This document shows positions 10,181 through 18,979 of a stretch of DNA of 60,163 nt, one piece after another. The stretch is taken from the NCBI GenBank assembly GCA_964633205.1, contig CAZWFN010000021.1:1-60163 (forward strand). The letters are read 5' to 3'. Within the stretch, counting starts at the first letter, position 1. Every line of letters starts with the position of its first letter. This DNA is from CAYVQE01 sp964633205. Its GTDB lineage: Bacteria; Myxococcota; B64-G9. The notes under the pieces were generated by a model. That model was not told the origin of the DNA. It made no database searches and saw only the letters and a list, made by a program, of their open reading frames with translations. Position numbers and translations under genes: made by a program.

Positions 10181-11284
10181 GTGACGGCGGTGTGGGTCAT
10201 CCTGTGGCTGGTGTTCGCGGGGGTGGTGCTGGCCATCTACGCGGCCGTGGTCGGCCGTTTGCTGACGGTGCGCCGGTTGGCCGACGCGATCCACTTCGCC
10301 CGCACCTCGGACGGTTGGCGGCTGGCGCTGCACCACTATCGGCCGCAAGAGCAACGCTATGCCGAGCCGATCCTGCTGTGCCACGGCCTGGGGGCCAACC
10401 GCTGCAACTTCGATCTGCTCGACGACCGATCATTGGCGCGCTCGCTTGTCGAGCTGGGCTTCGACGTATGGTCGCTGGAGCTGCGCGGCCATGGCCTGAG
10501 CGATTCCCCGCGGCCCTTCGGTCGCTTCGATTTCGACGACCACCTCGACCGCGATGTGCCCGCGGCGCTGGCGGCCATCCGTCGGCTCACCGGCCAACCG
10601 CGGGTGTTCTGGGTGGGCCACAGCCTGGGCGGCATGCTCGGCTACGCCCTGGCCGGCGAGGCGGGCGACGATGCGCTGGCCGGGTTGATCGCGGTCGGCG
10701 CCCCGGTCTGGTTGGATCGTTCGCCGGCCGTGCGCCGCTTGTGCTTGACCGCCCGCCTGCTCGGCCCGGGACGCACGGTGCGGCTGCGGTTGGTCTCGCG
10801 GCTGCTGGCCCCGCTGGCCGGCCGGGGGCCGGCTTTCATGGCGCAGCCTTTCATGCTGCCGGGCGCGATCGAACCGCGGGTGCTGCGCCGCAGCCTGGTG
10901 AACCTGGTGGAGAACCCCTCACGGGCGGTCGTCGAACAGATGCTGGGCTGGATGCGCCAGCGCACCTTCACCTCCCGCGACGGGACACGCGATTACCTGG
11001 AGCGGCTTGCCCAGGTGCGCATTCCGGTGCTGCTGCTGGCGGCCGAACGGGATCAGCTGGCCGCGCCCGAGAGCGTCACTCCAGCCTACGAGCGGCTGCG
11101 CAGCCGCGACAAGCAGCTGCGGGTGTTCGGCACCGACGCCGGCGACGACTTCGATTTCGGCCACGGCGACCTGCTGCTGGGCCAGCTGGCGCCCAAGGTG
11201 GTCTACGTCGAGATCATGGACTGGCTCGAGCAGCGCGCCCAGCCGCTGCAGCGGACCGAGCCCCGGCTCGAGGAGCGCGCGTGA
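10181..11284 (+). CDS. Membrane-anchored alpha/beta hydrolase
   Basis: 367 residues. An N-terminal hydrophobic helix (VILWLVFAGVVLAIYAAVV) probably anchors the protein. The hydrolase core has the oxyanion segment LLCHGLGANRCNFDL, nucleophile Ser148 in GHSLGG, and a probable catalytic His in DFGHGDLLLG. The overall shape is close to lipase/esterase or polyhydroxyalkanoate synthase-like hydrolases with the motif RGHGLSDSP. Substrate unknown. The GTG start has no competing nearby ATG; the 3' end overlaps the M20 gene by GTGA, so the two are probably co-translated. Confidence 0.8.
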   Translation: MTAVWVILWLVFAGVVLAIYAAVVGRLLTVRRLADAIHFARTSDGWRLALHHYRPQEQRYAEPILLCHGLGANRCNFDLLDDRSLARSLVELGFDVWSLELRGHGLSDSPRPFGRFDFDDHLDRDVPAALAAIRRLTGQPRVFWVGHSLGGMLGYALAGEAGDDALAGLIAVGAPVWLDRSPAVRRLCLTARLLGPGRTVRLRLVSRLLAPLAGRGPAFMAQPFMLPGAIEPRVLRRSLVNLVENPSRAVVEQMLGWMRQRTFTSRDGTRDYLERLAQVRIPVLLLAAERDQLAAPESVTPAYERLRSRDKQLRVFGTDAGDDFDFGHGDLLLGQLAPKVVYVEIMDWLEQRAQPLQRTEPRLEERA

Positions 11285-12468
11285 CGCCGAAGTACCCCGA
11301 CCTGTCGGATGCCGTACGGGCCGCCGAGCCGGAGCTGGTACGGCTGCGCCGCGAGCTGCACGCCCATCCGGAGCTGGCCTTCGAGGAGCGCTGGACCCAG
11401 GCCCGCATCCTGGATGCGCTCCGCCAGGCCGACATCCCGGCCGAGCCGCTGGCCGAGACCGGGGTGGTGGCCTGGATCGCGGGCGCTGATCCCGGACCGG
11501 TGCTGCTGGCCCGGGCGGACACGGACGCGCTGCCGATCACCGAGCGCAGCGGTTGCGACTATGCCAGCCGCCAGCCGGGTCGCATGCACGCCTGCGGCCA
11601 CGATGCCCACGTGGCCATGCTGCTGACAGCCGCCCGCCTGCTGGCGCGCCGTCCGCCGGCCCGCGGGGCGGTGCGCCTGGTGTTCCAGCCGGCCGAGGAG
11701 CGCGGGGCCGGTGCGGCGCGCATGATCGCCGACGGGGTGCTGGCCGATCCGCCGGTGGACATGGCCCTGGCCATGCACGTCTGGAGCGGACTGGCCACCG
11801 GCACCGCGGTCTGCCGCGGCGGTGCGGCCATGGCCGGGTTGGATTCCTTCGAGCTGATCGTCAGCGGCCGCGGCACCCACGCCGCGCGGCCCGAGGAAGG
11901 AGTGGATCCGATCCCCATCGCGGCCCAGATCGCCGTCGCCGCCCAGAGCCTGGTGGCCCGCCGGCTGGCACCCCACCAGCCCGCGGTGTTGAGCTTCACC
12001 GCCATCCAGGGCGGCCAAAGCTTCAACATCATCCCGGGACGCGTGTTGCTGCGCGGCACGGTGCGGGCTTACGACGCGCAGGTGCAGCAGCAGCTGCTCG
12101 ACGAGTTGGACCAGCTGGCGCGGGCCATCGCCGACGGGCTGGGCGCCCGCGCCGAGCTGACCAGCGGTGAGCATCTGCCGCCGCTGATCAACGACACCGG
12201 TCTGGCCGCCCGGGTGCGGCGCACGGCTGCCGGGCTGCTGGGCGCCGAGGCGGTGCTGGCCGAAGAACCGCTGCTGGTCAGCGAGGATTTCGGCCTGTTC
12301 TGCCAGCAGGTGCCGGGCGCCATGCTGTTGCTCGGTTGCGGCGACCCGGCGGCCGCAGAGGTCATCCCCCACCACCACCCGAGCTTCGACGTGGACGAAG
12401 GGGCGCTGGCCATCGGGGTGGAGCTGTGGTTGCGGCTGGTGGCCGATCTGCTGGAAGGCGACGGTTGA
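11281..12468 (+). CDS. M20D family amidohydrolase (hippurate hydrolase-like)
   Basis: 395 residues starting at GTG 11281, which overlaps the preceding stop. This family removes N-acyl or N-aminoacyl groups using a dinuclear metal centre. Motifs: LRRELHAHPELAFEE at the N-terminus, the metal-ligand segment MHACGHDAHVAMLL, the catalytic/ligand Glu in FQPAEERGAGA, the lid-domain SGRGTHAARPEEGVDP, and the C-terminal HHHPSFDVDE ligand His. No signal peptide. It overlaps the TPR-CHAT gene by one base (TGATG). Substrate could be an N-acyl amino acid; nothing here narrows it further. Confidence 0.9.
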   Translation: MTPKYPDLSDAVRAAEPELVRLRRELHAHPELAFEERWTQARILDALRQADIPAEPLAETGVVAWIAGADPGPVLLARADTDALPITERSGCDYASRQPGRMHACGHDAHVAMLLTAARLLARRPPARGAVRLVFQPAEERGAGAARMIADGVLADPPVDMALAMHVWSGLATGTAVCRGGAAMAGLDSFELIVSGRGTHAARPEEGVDPIPIAAQIAVAAQSLVARRLAPHQPAVLSFTAIQGGQSFNIIPGRVLLRGTVRAYDAQVQQQLLDELDQLARAIADGLGARAELTSGEHLPPLINDTGLAARVRRTAAGLLGAEAVLAEEPLLVSEDFGLFCQQVPGAMLLLGCGDPAAAEVIPHHHPSFDVDEGALAIGVELWLRLVADLLEGDG

Positions 12469-15400
12469 TGGCTGCTGGCCGCCTGCTGGCGGCAATGGTG
12501 CTGGCCGCTATCGGCTGCGCCGCGCCGCCGCCGCGGCCGGCCCCGGATGCGGGCGTTCGGTACCGCGAGGCCATCGCCGAGATCGAGCGCCTGGTCTACG
12601 AGGGTCGCTTCGAGCGAGCCCGCTTTTTGGCCGCGCAGGCGGTGCGCGCGGCCGCAGAAGACCTGGGCGGTGCGCATCCGCTGCTGGCCGATGCCCTGCT
12701 GGCCCAAAGCCTGGTGGCCATGGTCAGCGGCGATGTCGCAGGCGCTGCAGCGGCGGTGGAGCGGGCCTGGGGCATCGGCCAGAACGCCTGGCCTCCGGAC
12801 CATCCGCAGCGCATCCGGGCCTTGCTCTACTCCGCTGCCACCGCGGCCGCCAGCGGCGAGGCGGCGGCGGCGATGCGGATCGAACGCGTCCTGGACCGCG
12901 CCCGCCGGAAGCTCGGCCCGCGCCATCCCCTGGTGGCCGAGTGCCTGGCCGATCGGGCCCAGCTCCAGCTGCGCAGCGGCCAGCTCGAGCCGGCCGCCGA
13001 CTCCGCCCGACGGGCCGTGGCCATCTGGCAGGCCGGCGGCGGCAGGCGACGGCTGCAGGCGGCCTGGACCCGGCTGACCCTGGCGCGGGCCGACTTCCAG
13101 CTCGGCCGGGTGGAGCAGGCCGAGGAGCAACTGCTGCGCGCGCTGCGCACCCTCGATACCGGGGCCCCTCCGGGTCACCCCATCCAGCAGTTGGCGCTGC
13201 AGTTGCTGGCGAACATTCGCTGGCAGACCCAGCGTTACGCGGCAGCCGTCGAGCCGGCCGCCCATTGGGCCCGGGCCGCCGAGGCCCGCTGGGGTGTCTG
13301 GGATCAGCGCAGCGCCGAGGCGCAGCTGGCTCTGGGCAAGCTGCTGGGCTTCGTCGGCCGGCCGGCCGCGGCCCTGGCGGCCTATGAGCGGGCGCTGCCG
13401 GTGCTGCTGGCCTGGCACGGCGCGGCGCACCCGAGCACCGCCGATGCGCGTTTTCGCCGGGCCAATGCCCTGTTGGCGCTGGGGCGCACCGATGCAGCCG
13501 CAGTCGCCTACCGCGAGACGCTGGCGGCCTACCGCGCCATCGAGGGCGACGGGGGGCAGAACGCGGGGCTGTGTCGGGCGGCGCTGGGCCGGGCGGAGTT
13601 CGACCGCGGCAACTACCCGCGTGCGGAAGAGCTGTTGCGCGGGGCGCTGGCCGAGCTGGAGCCCGCGCTCGGCGCCCAGCACCGCGAGATCCTGTTGGTG
13701 CGGGCCAACCTGGCTCAGCTGCTCTACGCCACCGGCCGGCTGCGCGAAGCGCGCCGGCGCTATCGATCGGTTCTGGCTGATCTACGCGCTGTGTTCGGTG
13801 CGCACCATCCGCATACGCTCAACAGCGAAATCATGCTGGGCCGGGTGCTGGCCCGCATGGGCGATGTGCAAGCCGCCCGCCGGCGGATCGATTCGAGCCT
13901 GGAGCGGATGCGGGCGGTGCTCGGCGACGACAGTCCCTTGCTGGCCCACGCCCTGGTGGCCGCCGGCGAGGTGGCCCTCGGGCAAAACGATCCAGGCGCC
14001 GCCTGGAATGCATACTCGGAGGCCATGGCCGCGCTGGATCGCGGTCCGGGCCTGGCCCATCCGACCGCGACCACCATCATGCACGACGCGGCCCATGCGC
14101 TGACCATGGCGGGCCACTACGCCCAGGCGGCCGAGCTGCTCGCCGGGGTGGAGCGCCGCATGCTGCGCCAGCTCGGGCCGGACCATCCGTCGCTGGCCCA
14201 GGTGCGGGCCACCTGGGCGCTGTCGATGACCTTCGCCCACCGGCCGGATGACGCGCTGGTCGCCTGCCAGGCGGGCGTGGCCGGGCTGGAGGCGGCCTTC
14301 GGCCACCACCACTACCGCGTCGGCCAGGCTCTGCGCTGCCTGGCGCTGGCCCGCTGGCAGCGCGGGGAGCTGGTCCGGGCCCGGGCGGCGGTGGCGCGCA
14401 TGCTGCAAATCGCCAACCGCTCGGTCGACCCCCTGCTGGCCGCCACCAGCGAGCGCGAACGGTTGGCGCTGATCGAGTCGCGGCGGCTGTTTCTGTACCT
14501 GTACCTGAGCCTGTTCGACTCGGCTGCCGATGGCGCCGCTGCCTACGCCCAGCAGCTGCGCTGGAAGGGCGTGGTGGTCAACTCGCTGGCGGCGCAGCGC
14601 AGCCGGGTGCTGGCCGCCCGCGAGCCCGAGCTGGCCGAGCGTTTCGCCGCCCTGGCCGAGCTGCGCCGCGCGCTGGCCGAGTTGGTATTCGCCCCGGCCG
14701 GCGGGGCCGGCGGCGAGCGGGTCGCCGAACGGATCCGGGAGCTGACGGCCCGCAAAGAGGAGCTGGAGCGCGAGCTGGCTGCCGTCAGCGCGGGCTTCGC
14801 CGCCCGGCGCGAGCGCATCGCCGCCCGCCCGGCGGACCTGTGCGCCGCGCTGGAACCCGACGAGGCCCTGATCGATTTTCTACGCTACGACCGCTACCGG
14901 CCGGCCGGGCCGGACGCTGCGGATGCGACGCCGGCGGCCCTCCCGCGCCAAGACTGGCAACGGCGCTACCTGGCCTTCGTGCTCACCGGCGGTGACTGCA
15001 GCCAGCCCGTTCGGGTCGATCTCGGCGACGCCCGGCGCATCGATCGCGCGGTGGCCGACTACCGCAAGCTGGTGCGCGACGGCGCCGGTGGCCGGCGCAT
15101 CGAGCGGCGGGCGCGCCGGCTGTTCGACCGGCTGTGGCGGCCGCTGCAACCGCACCTGGGTCCGCGGCGACGCATCTGGCTGGTGCCCGACGGGGCGCTC
15201 AACGGGCTGCCCTTCGACGCGCTGGTCGACGACCGCGGTCGCTACCTGATCGAGCGTCACATCATCGGCGGGCTGGCCACCGCCCAGCAGCTGCTGCGCG
15301 CAGCTGCGGATCGGACGGCCGGGCAAGGCGCGCTGGTGGCCGGCGGCATCGACTTCGGTCCGGCTGGCGCAGCGGCCGCAGCGCCGGCCGGCGTGCGCTA

Positions 15401-16076
15401 TGGCGGCCCGCTGCCGGTGGCCCCGCTGCCCGAGACCGCCCGCGAGGCCGAGCGGGTGGGCGTCTTGCTCGGCCGCCGCTTGGGGGGCCGGGTCCAGGTG
15501 GTCGGCGCCGACCGGGCTTCGGAGGCGCGCATCAAGCGCGCCGCGCCCGGCCGGCGGGTGGTCCATCTGGCCACCCATGGCTTCTTCTTGCCGGCCGCGG
15601 CGGCCGCAGCGGCTGCCCCGGGGATCATCGCCGGGGCGGGGCGGCGCAACCCCATGGTGCGCTCGGGCCTGATCCTGGCCGGGGCCAACGCGGCCCGGCC
15701 GGCGGCCGGGGGCGAGGACGGGCTGCTGACCGCCGAGGAGGTGGCCGGGCTGGATCTGCGCGGGGTGGAGCTGGTGGTGCTGTCGGCTTGCGACACCGGG
15801 CTGGGCGAGGTGCGCGGCGGCGAGGGCGTGATGGGGCTGCAGCGCGGCTTCGCCCTGGCCGGGGCGCGGGCCCTGGTGCTGAGCCTGTGGCGGGTGCCAG
15901 ACGTCGCTACCCGGCGCTTGATGGAGGGCTTCTACCGGCGGGCGCTCGGCAAAGACGGCAGCGATGCGGTGCAGGCGCTGCGCGCGGCCAAGCTCGGCGC
16001 CATCCACCGGCTGCGGCGCGAACGGCGGTGGGCCGATCCCCGCGCCTGGGCCGGTTTCACCATCACCGGCCGCTGA
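12468..16076 (+). CDS. TPR-CHAT protease-like lipoprotein
   Basis: 1202 residues. The first 17 form a lipoprotein signal ending AAIGC. Residues about 30-640 are tandem TPR units of the FEM1/kinesin-light-chain type, many with G-x-x-HP turns (for example LGPRHPLVAECLADRAQL-like units). After a helical linker, residues about 800-1200 form a CHAT domain: the His of the catalytic dyad is His1037 in VHLATHGFF and the Cys is Cys1108 in VLSACDTGLGE. CHAT domains are caspase/separase-like cysteine peptidases, and TPR-CHAT proteins include Gsu0772-like and Craspase (TPR-CHAT/Csx29) partners. There is no CRISPR or gasdermin-like gene nearby. A lipidated, extracytoplasmic CHAT enzyme is uncommon; the lipobox is convincing but the start could be argued. 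Ends 14 bases before a convergent gene. Confidence 0.88.
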   Translation: MAAGRLLAAMVLAAIGCAAPPPRPAPDAGVRYREAIAEIERLVYEGRFERARFLAAQAVRAAAEDLGGAHPLLADALLAQSLVAMVSGDVAGAAAAVERAWGIGQNAWPPDHPQRIRALLYSAATAAASGEAAAAMRIERVLDRARRKLGPRHPLVAECLADRAQLQLRSGQLEPAADSARRAVAIWQAGGGRRRLQAAWTRLTLARADFQLGRVEQAEEQLLRALRTLDTGAPPGHPIQQLALQLLANIRWQTQRYAAAVEPAAHWARAAEARWGVWDQRSAEAQLALGKLLGFVGRPAAALAAYERALPVLLAWHGAAHPSTADARFRRANALLALGRTDAAAVAYRETLAAYRAIEGDGGQNAGLCRAALGRAEFDRGNYPRAEELLRGALAELEPALGAQHREILLVRANLAQLLYATGRLREARRRYRSVLADLRAVFGAHHPHTLNSEIMLGRVLARMGDVQAARRRIDSSLERMRAVLGDDSPLLAHALVAAGEVALGQNDPGAAWNAYSEAMAALDRGPGLAHPTATTIMHDAAHALTMAGHYAQAAELLAGVERRMLRQLGPDHPSLAQVRATWALSMTFAHRPDDALVACQAGVAGLEAAFGHHHYRVGQALRCLALARWQRGELVRARAAVARMLQIANRSVDPLLAATSERERLALIESRRLFLYLYLSLFDSAADGAAAYAQQLRWKGVVVNSLAAQRSRVLAAREPELAERFAALAELRRALAELVFAPAGGAGGERVAERIRELTARKEELERELAAVSAGFAARRERIAARPADLCAALEPDEALIDFLRYDRYRPAGPDAADATPAALPRQDWQRRYLAFVLTGGDCSQPVRVDLGDARRIDRAVADYRKLVRDGAGGRRIERRARRLFDRLWRPLQPHLGPRRRIWLVPDGALNGLPFDALVDDRGRYLIERHIIGGLATAQQLLRAAADRTAGQGALVAGGIDFGPAGAAAAAPAGVRYGGPLPVAPLPETAREAERVGVLLGRRLGGRVQVVGADRASEARIKRAAPGRRVVHLATHGFFLPAAAAAAAAPGIIAGAGRRNPMVRSGLILAGANAARPAAGGEDGLLTAEEVAGLDLRGVELVVLSACDTGLGEVRGGEGVMGLQRGFALAGARALVLSLWRVPDVATRRLMEGFYRRALGKDGSDAVQALRAAKLGAIHRLRRERRWADPRAWAGFTITGR

Positions 16077-16090
16077 GCCGCGCGGGCGGT

Positions 16091-16399
16091 CTACTCGAAG
16101 ACCAGCTCGGCGTCGTGCGCCAGGCCGCAGGCGGCCAGGTCGCCGGCCTGCAGCGCCTGGCAGGTACAGTCGCCAGAGTCCAGGATCTCCTGGCAGGCAT
16201 CCTCTTCCTTGGACGACAGCTCGAGGTTGCGCTTGGCGGCGGAGATGGAACGTTTGCAGGCGTTTTCCTTCGAGCGGGTGGGCTGGCACTTGCAGACCTT
16301 GTTGGCCAGGTCCTTGCAGGCGCTGCCGCAGGCCGTGGCCCCCAGGGACAGGCCGAGCACCAAAACGCCGGCGACGAGGATATGGGGCATGCGTTTCAT
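16091..16399 (-). CDS. Small cysteine-containing lipoprotein
   Basis: 102 residues with a clear signal peptide (ILVAGVLVLGLSLGATAC) whose last Cys (residue 24) fits a lipobox. The mature part has seven further Cys residues (as in CKCQ and DCTCQ) and is rich in charged residues, suggesting a small disulfide-stabilised envelope protein. I recognise no family. It converges on the TPR-CHAT gene and is divergent from the Cys-ladder gene. Confidence 0.65.
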   Translation of the reverse strand: MKRMPHILVAGVLVLGLSLGATACGSACKDLANKVCKCQPTRSKENACKRSISAAKRNLELSSKEEDACQEILDSGDCTCQALQAGDLAACGLAHDAELVFE

Positions 16400-16501
16400 G
16401 ACGGGTGCATGCTAGGCGCCGCTGATGGGCTTGTCAAGGTTGGTGGATCGCAGGCCTTGCGTGTGGCACACTGGGGACCTTCAGCAGGAGGCGGATCGAC
16501 G

Positions 16502-16918
16502 ATGGACAAACAGGAGTTCCTGCGCGCGCTCAAGGAGCTGAAGCAGAGCTACGCCGCTGCCGAGTCCAATCCGGGCTCGTTCGAGTGCAAGGACTGTACC
16601 CAGTGCACCAGCTGCATGTTCTGCACCGACTGCCGCGGCTGCTACCGCTGCACCCACTGCCGCGACTGCGAGCAGTGCTCGCACGCCAGCCACAGCCTGC
16701 GCAGCCGGCATTGCCACGGCTGCGCCTATTGCATCGACAGCGAAGCCTGTAGCCAGAGCGCTTATCTGGTGTTGTGCCAGAGCTGCATCGATTGTACCTA
16801 CTGCTTCGGTTGCGTGGGGCTGGGCAAGAAGGACTTCCACATCCTCAACGAGCCCTACGACCGGCAGCAGTACTTCGAGATCACCGAGCGGCTGCGCCGG
16901 GCCCTGGGCATCCGGTGA
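16502..16918 (+). CDS. CxxC-ladder protein of unknown function
   Basis: 138 residues with 20 cysteines. From Cys29 to Cys59 a cysteine occurs at every third position (eleven in a row), then CHGCAYC and a second ladder at 92-104 (C at 92, 95, 98, 101, 104). The C-terminus KKDFHILNEPYDRQQYF is a motif I associate with small Cys-repeat proteins in deltaproteobacteria and candidate phyla, some mis-annotated as CaiB/BaiF. There is no signal peptide. The strict three-residue spacing suggests either multi-metal binding or a stacked repeat fold. The Shine-Dalgarno AGGAGG sits nine bases before ATG 16502. Confidence 0.75.
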   Translation: MDKQEFLRALKELKQSYAAAESNPGSFECKDCTQCTSCMFCTDCRGCYRCTHCRDCEQCSHASHSLRSRHCHGCAYCIDSEACSQSAYLVLCQSCIDCTYCFGCVGLGKKDFHILNEPYDRQQYFEITERLRRALGIR

Positions 16919-16934
16919 GCCCGCCGGGCGCGGC

Positions 16935-17513
16935 TCAGCCGTGGATTTTCTTCAACAACCAGGCCAGGTTGCGGCCCAGGTCGGCCATGGTGCGCATGCC
17001 CTCGTCGTCGCGCTCGACCGCGTGGGCCTCGCCGCCCTGGCCCAGGTTCCAGTAGGAGGCGCCGACGATGATCATCTGGCCGATGGTGAAGAAGTGCTGG
17101 ATGGAGTCGAGGGTGTGGACGGCGCCGGCCCGGCGCACCGCCGCCACCGCAGCGCCCGGCTTGCGCCGCAGCATGTGATCGTTGGCCCGGGCCACCATGC
17201 CGCAGCGCTCGATCAAGGCCTTGAGGATGGCCGAGCAGTCGGCGAAGTAGACCGGTGAGCCGAGCAGCACGGCGTCGGCCCGGTCCATCCGGGCCAGCAG
17301 ATCGTTCAGGCTGTCGCTCTCCACAGCGCAGCGCCGGTTCTTGTTCTCGAAGCACAGCCGGCAGCCGATGCAGCCGCGGAAGGTCTCGTCGGCCAGCGGA
17401 ATGGACTCGAAGCCGATGTCTTGGCTTTCGAGTTCGGCGCCCGCCCGGGCCAGCAGGTCGGCCGTGTTGCCGTTGCGGCGGGCGCTGCCGTTGAAGGCCA
17501 CCACCTCGATCAT
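16935..17513 (-). CDS. Iron-sulfur flavoprotein, NADPH-dependent FMN reductase fold
   Basis: 192 residues. The N-terminal VVAFNGSARRNGNTADLL is the FMN-phosphate loop of the flavodoxin-like reductase fold. It is followed by cysteines 48, 51, 54 and 62 (CIGCRLC then C), the compact CX2CX2CX7C pattern that binds a 4Fe-4S cluster in Isf-type flavoproteins. LLGSPVYFADCSAILKALIER is the conserved flavin-contact region. Isf proteins reduce O2 or peroxide or pass electrons in anaerobes. Start overlaps the stop of the methyltransferase gene by ATGA, so the two are coupled. Confidence 0.85.
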   Translation of the reverse strand: MIEVVAFNGSARRNGNTADLLARAGAELESQDIGFESIPLADETFRGCIGCRLCFENKNRRCAVESDSLNDLLARMDRADAVLLGSPVYFADCSAILKALIERCGMVARANDHMLRRKPGAAVAAVRRAGAVHTLDSIQHFFTIGQMIIVGASYWNLGQGGEAHAVERDDEGMRTMADLGRNLAWLLKKIHG

Positions 17514-18304
17514 GGCTGCTCCTCTTCCCGCGGTGTGGCCACCGCGATCAGGGTCTCGCTCTGGTCGTCGAAAGGCCGTTCGTCGAAATCGCCGTAGCGC
17601 GCCACCGTGCGCCAGCCGGCCGCGGCCAGCAGAGCGTCGAGCTGGTCGGGCAGCAGGTAGCGCTGCGGAATACAGTAGCGGTGCCGGTCGGGGCCGTGGG
17701 GCCCCAGGATGTGGTAGCTGTACCAGGCGTCGATGCGCTGGGCCGGCGGGTCCCAATCGGCCTGTTCGTAGACCGCGATCCGGCGCTCGCCATCGGTCAG
17801 CTGATCCACCGGCTCGGCATCGTCCTGCGCTTCGCACTCCGCCGGGGTGAACACCCGGTAGCCGTCCAGCAGCAGCCGGCCGCCGGGGGCCAGGTGCCCG
17901 CGGGCAGCGCGCAGACAGGCGCTCACCGCGGCATCGTCGAGTAGGCAATACAGGCCGTTGTACGGGATCAGCACCCGGTCGAACCGCCGCTCCAGGGCGA
18001 AGGCGGCCATGTCGGCCTCGATCCAGCACAGCCGGTCGGCCGTCTCCGGCTCCAGCCCGGCCGCCCGCCGGGCCGCCGCCCGCAGCATGCCCGGGTGGTG
18101 GTCCAGCCCCACCACCCGGCAGCCGGCCGCGGCCAGGGCGCAGGCGATCCGACCGCTGCCGCAGCCCAGCTCCAGCACCCGCGCGCCGCCGCGGCAGCAC
18201 CGCCGGTAGAAGTCCACGTCACCCGGGTTGCCGCGGTGGATCAGATCGTAGAGCTCCGGATCGGGCGGGCCGAATGGGGGATCGGCGGCCTGCAACGGAC
18301 TCAA
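17510..18304 (-). CDS. Class I SAM-dependent methyltransferase
   Basis: 264 residues. Motif I VLELGCGSGRIACALA and the acidic loop VVGLDHHPGML identify a Rossmann-fold SAM methyltransferase; WIEADMAAFAL and LAPGGRLLLDGY are the later motifs. The start is an uncommon TTG that overlaps the stop of the OsmC gene (TTGA); no good ATG or GTG lies close downstream. It forms a three-gene minus-strand operon with the OsmC gene upstream and the Fe-S flavoprotein downstream. Substrate not recognisable. Confidence 0.85.
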   Translation of the reverse strand: MSPLQAADPPFGPPDPELYDLIHRGNPGDVDFYRRCCRGGARVLELGCGSGRIACALAAAGCRVVGLDHHPGMLRAAARRAAGLEPETADRLCWIEADMAAFALERRFDRVLIPYNGLYCLLDDAAVSACLRAARGHLAPGGRLLLDGYRVFTPAECEAQDDAEPVDQLTDGERRIAVYEQADWDPPAQRIDAWYSYHILGPHGPDRHRYCIPQRYLLPDQLDALLAAAGWRTVARYGDFDERPFDDQSETLIAVATPREEEQP

Positions 18305-18771
18305 CCGCCCGATTCTTCGTCGGATCGATAGAGGGTCTGGCCCTCTGGATCGAGCACCTCGACCGCCACCTGCAGCCCGTTGCGCACGCTCTGGGTGACC
18401 ACGCAGAAGTCCTCGAACAGCTCCATGCAGCGGCGCATGCGGTCGCGTTGCTCGGTCGGGAAGTCCAGCTGGATGGAGACCCGGGCACCGCCCACCCGCA
18501 GCCGGCCCTGCTGGTTGCGCTGCATCCGGACCACGGCCCGGGTGGTGGCGCCGTCGGGCGCCTGCTTGGCCTTGCGCAGGCAGAACAGCAGGCTGGCCGT
18601 CAGGCAGTTGCCGATCGCCGCCGCCAGCACCCGCGAGGCATTGGGGCCGGCACCGGCACCCAGCGGCTCGGGCTCGTCCATCAGCAGCTCGTCCAGCCCC
18701 TCGCCGAAGCGCACCCGGAACTGGAAGTCCCGCTCCAGCTCCAGCTCGACGGTCAACTCTTCGTTCGCCAT
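18301..18771 (-). CDS. OsmC-family peroxiredoxin-like protein
   Basis: 156 residues. OsmC/Ohr proteins reduce organic hydroperoxides with two cysteines. Here Cys56 is in AAAIGNCLTASLLF and the second is Cys123 in FEDFCVVTQSV, matching the family pattern. Shine-Dalgarno AGGAG lies seven bases before ATG 18771. As first gene of the OsmC-methyltransferase-flavoprotein operon it suggests an oxidative-stress-related unit. An additional Cys64 is present. Confidence 0.85.
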   Translation of the reverse strand: MANEELTVELELERDFQFRVRFGEGLDELLMDEPEPLGAGAGPNASRVLAAAIGNCLTASLLFCLRKAKQAPDGATTRAVVRMQRNQQGRLRVGGARVSIQLDFPTEQRDRMRRCMELFEDFCVVTQSVRNGLQVAVEVLDPEGQTLYRSDEESGG

Positions 18772-18914
18772 GGACGGGCTCCTTTTTCCGGTTTGCCGCT
18801 TGCCGCCCGATGGTAGCACGAACCGCCGCCGTGTACAGGCAGGCATGGATTTTTCAGGGCTTTGCCGTATGCAGGGTTTGGTCGCGGCCACAACGCTTCC
18901 CGGCGGGAGCGGTT

Positions 18915-18943
18915 TTGTCCGCCGCGGCGATCCGAGGTACATT
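18915..18943 (+). promoter_or_regulatory. Promoter of the response-regulator gene
   Basis: TTGTCC (18915-18920) and TACATT (18938-18943) with a 17-bp spacer, 36 bases upstream of ATG 18980 and its Shine-Dalgarno GGGAGG. It lies in the 208-base divergent region shared with the OsmC gene. Inferred. Confidence 0.5.
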
Positions 18944-18979
18944 GTCGGCAGCGGGGTGGATGGGGCCAGGGAGGTTCGG

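Noticed and set aside
12468..16076. Type III-E CRISPR Craspase partner
   Set aside because: The CHAT dyad fits but no Cas7-11 or CRISPR array is in the window and the protein is a lipoprotein.
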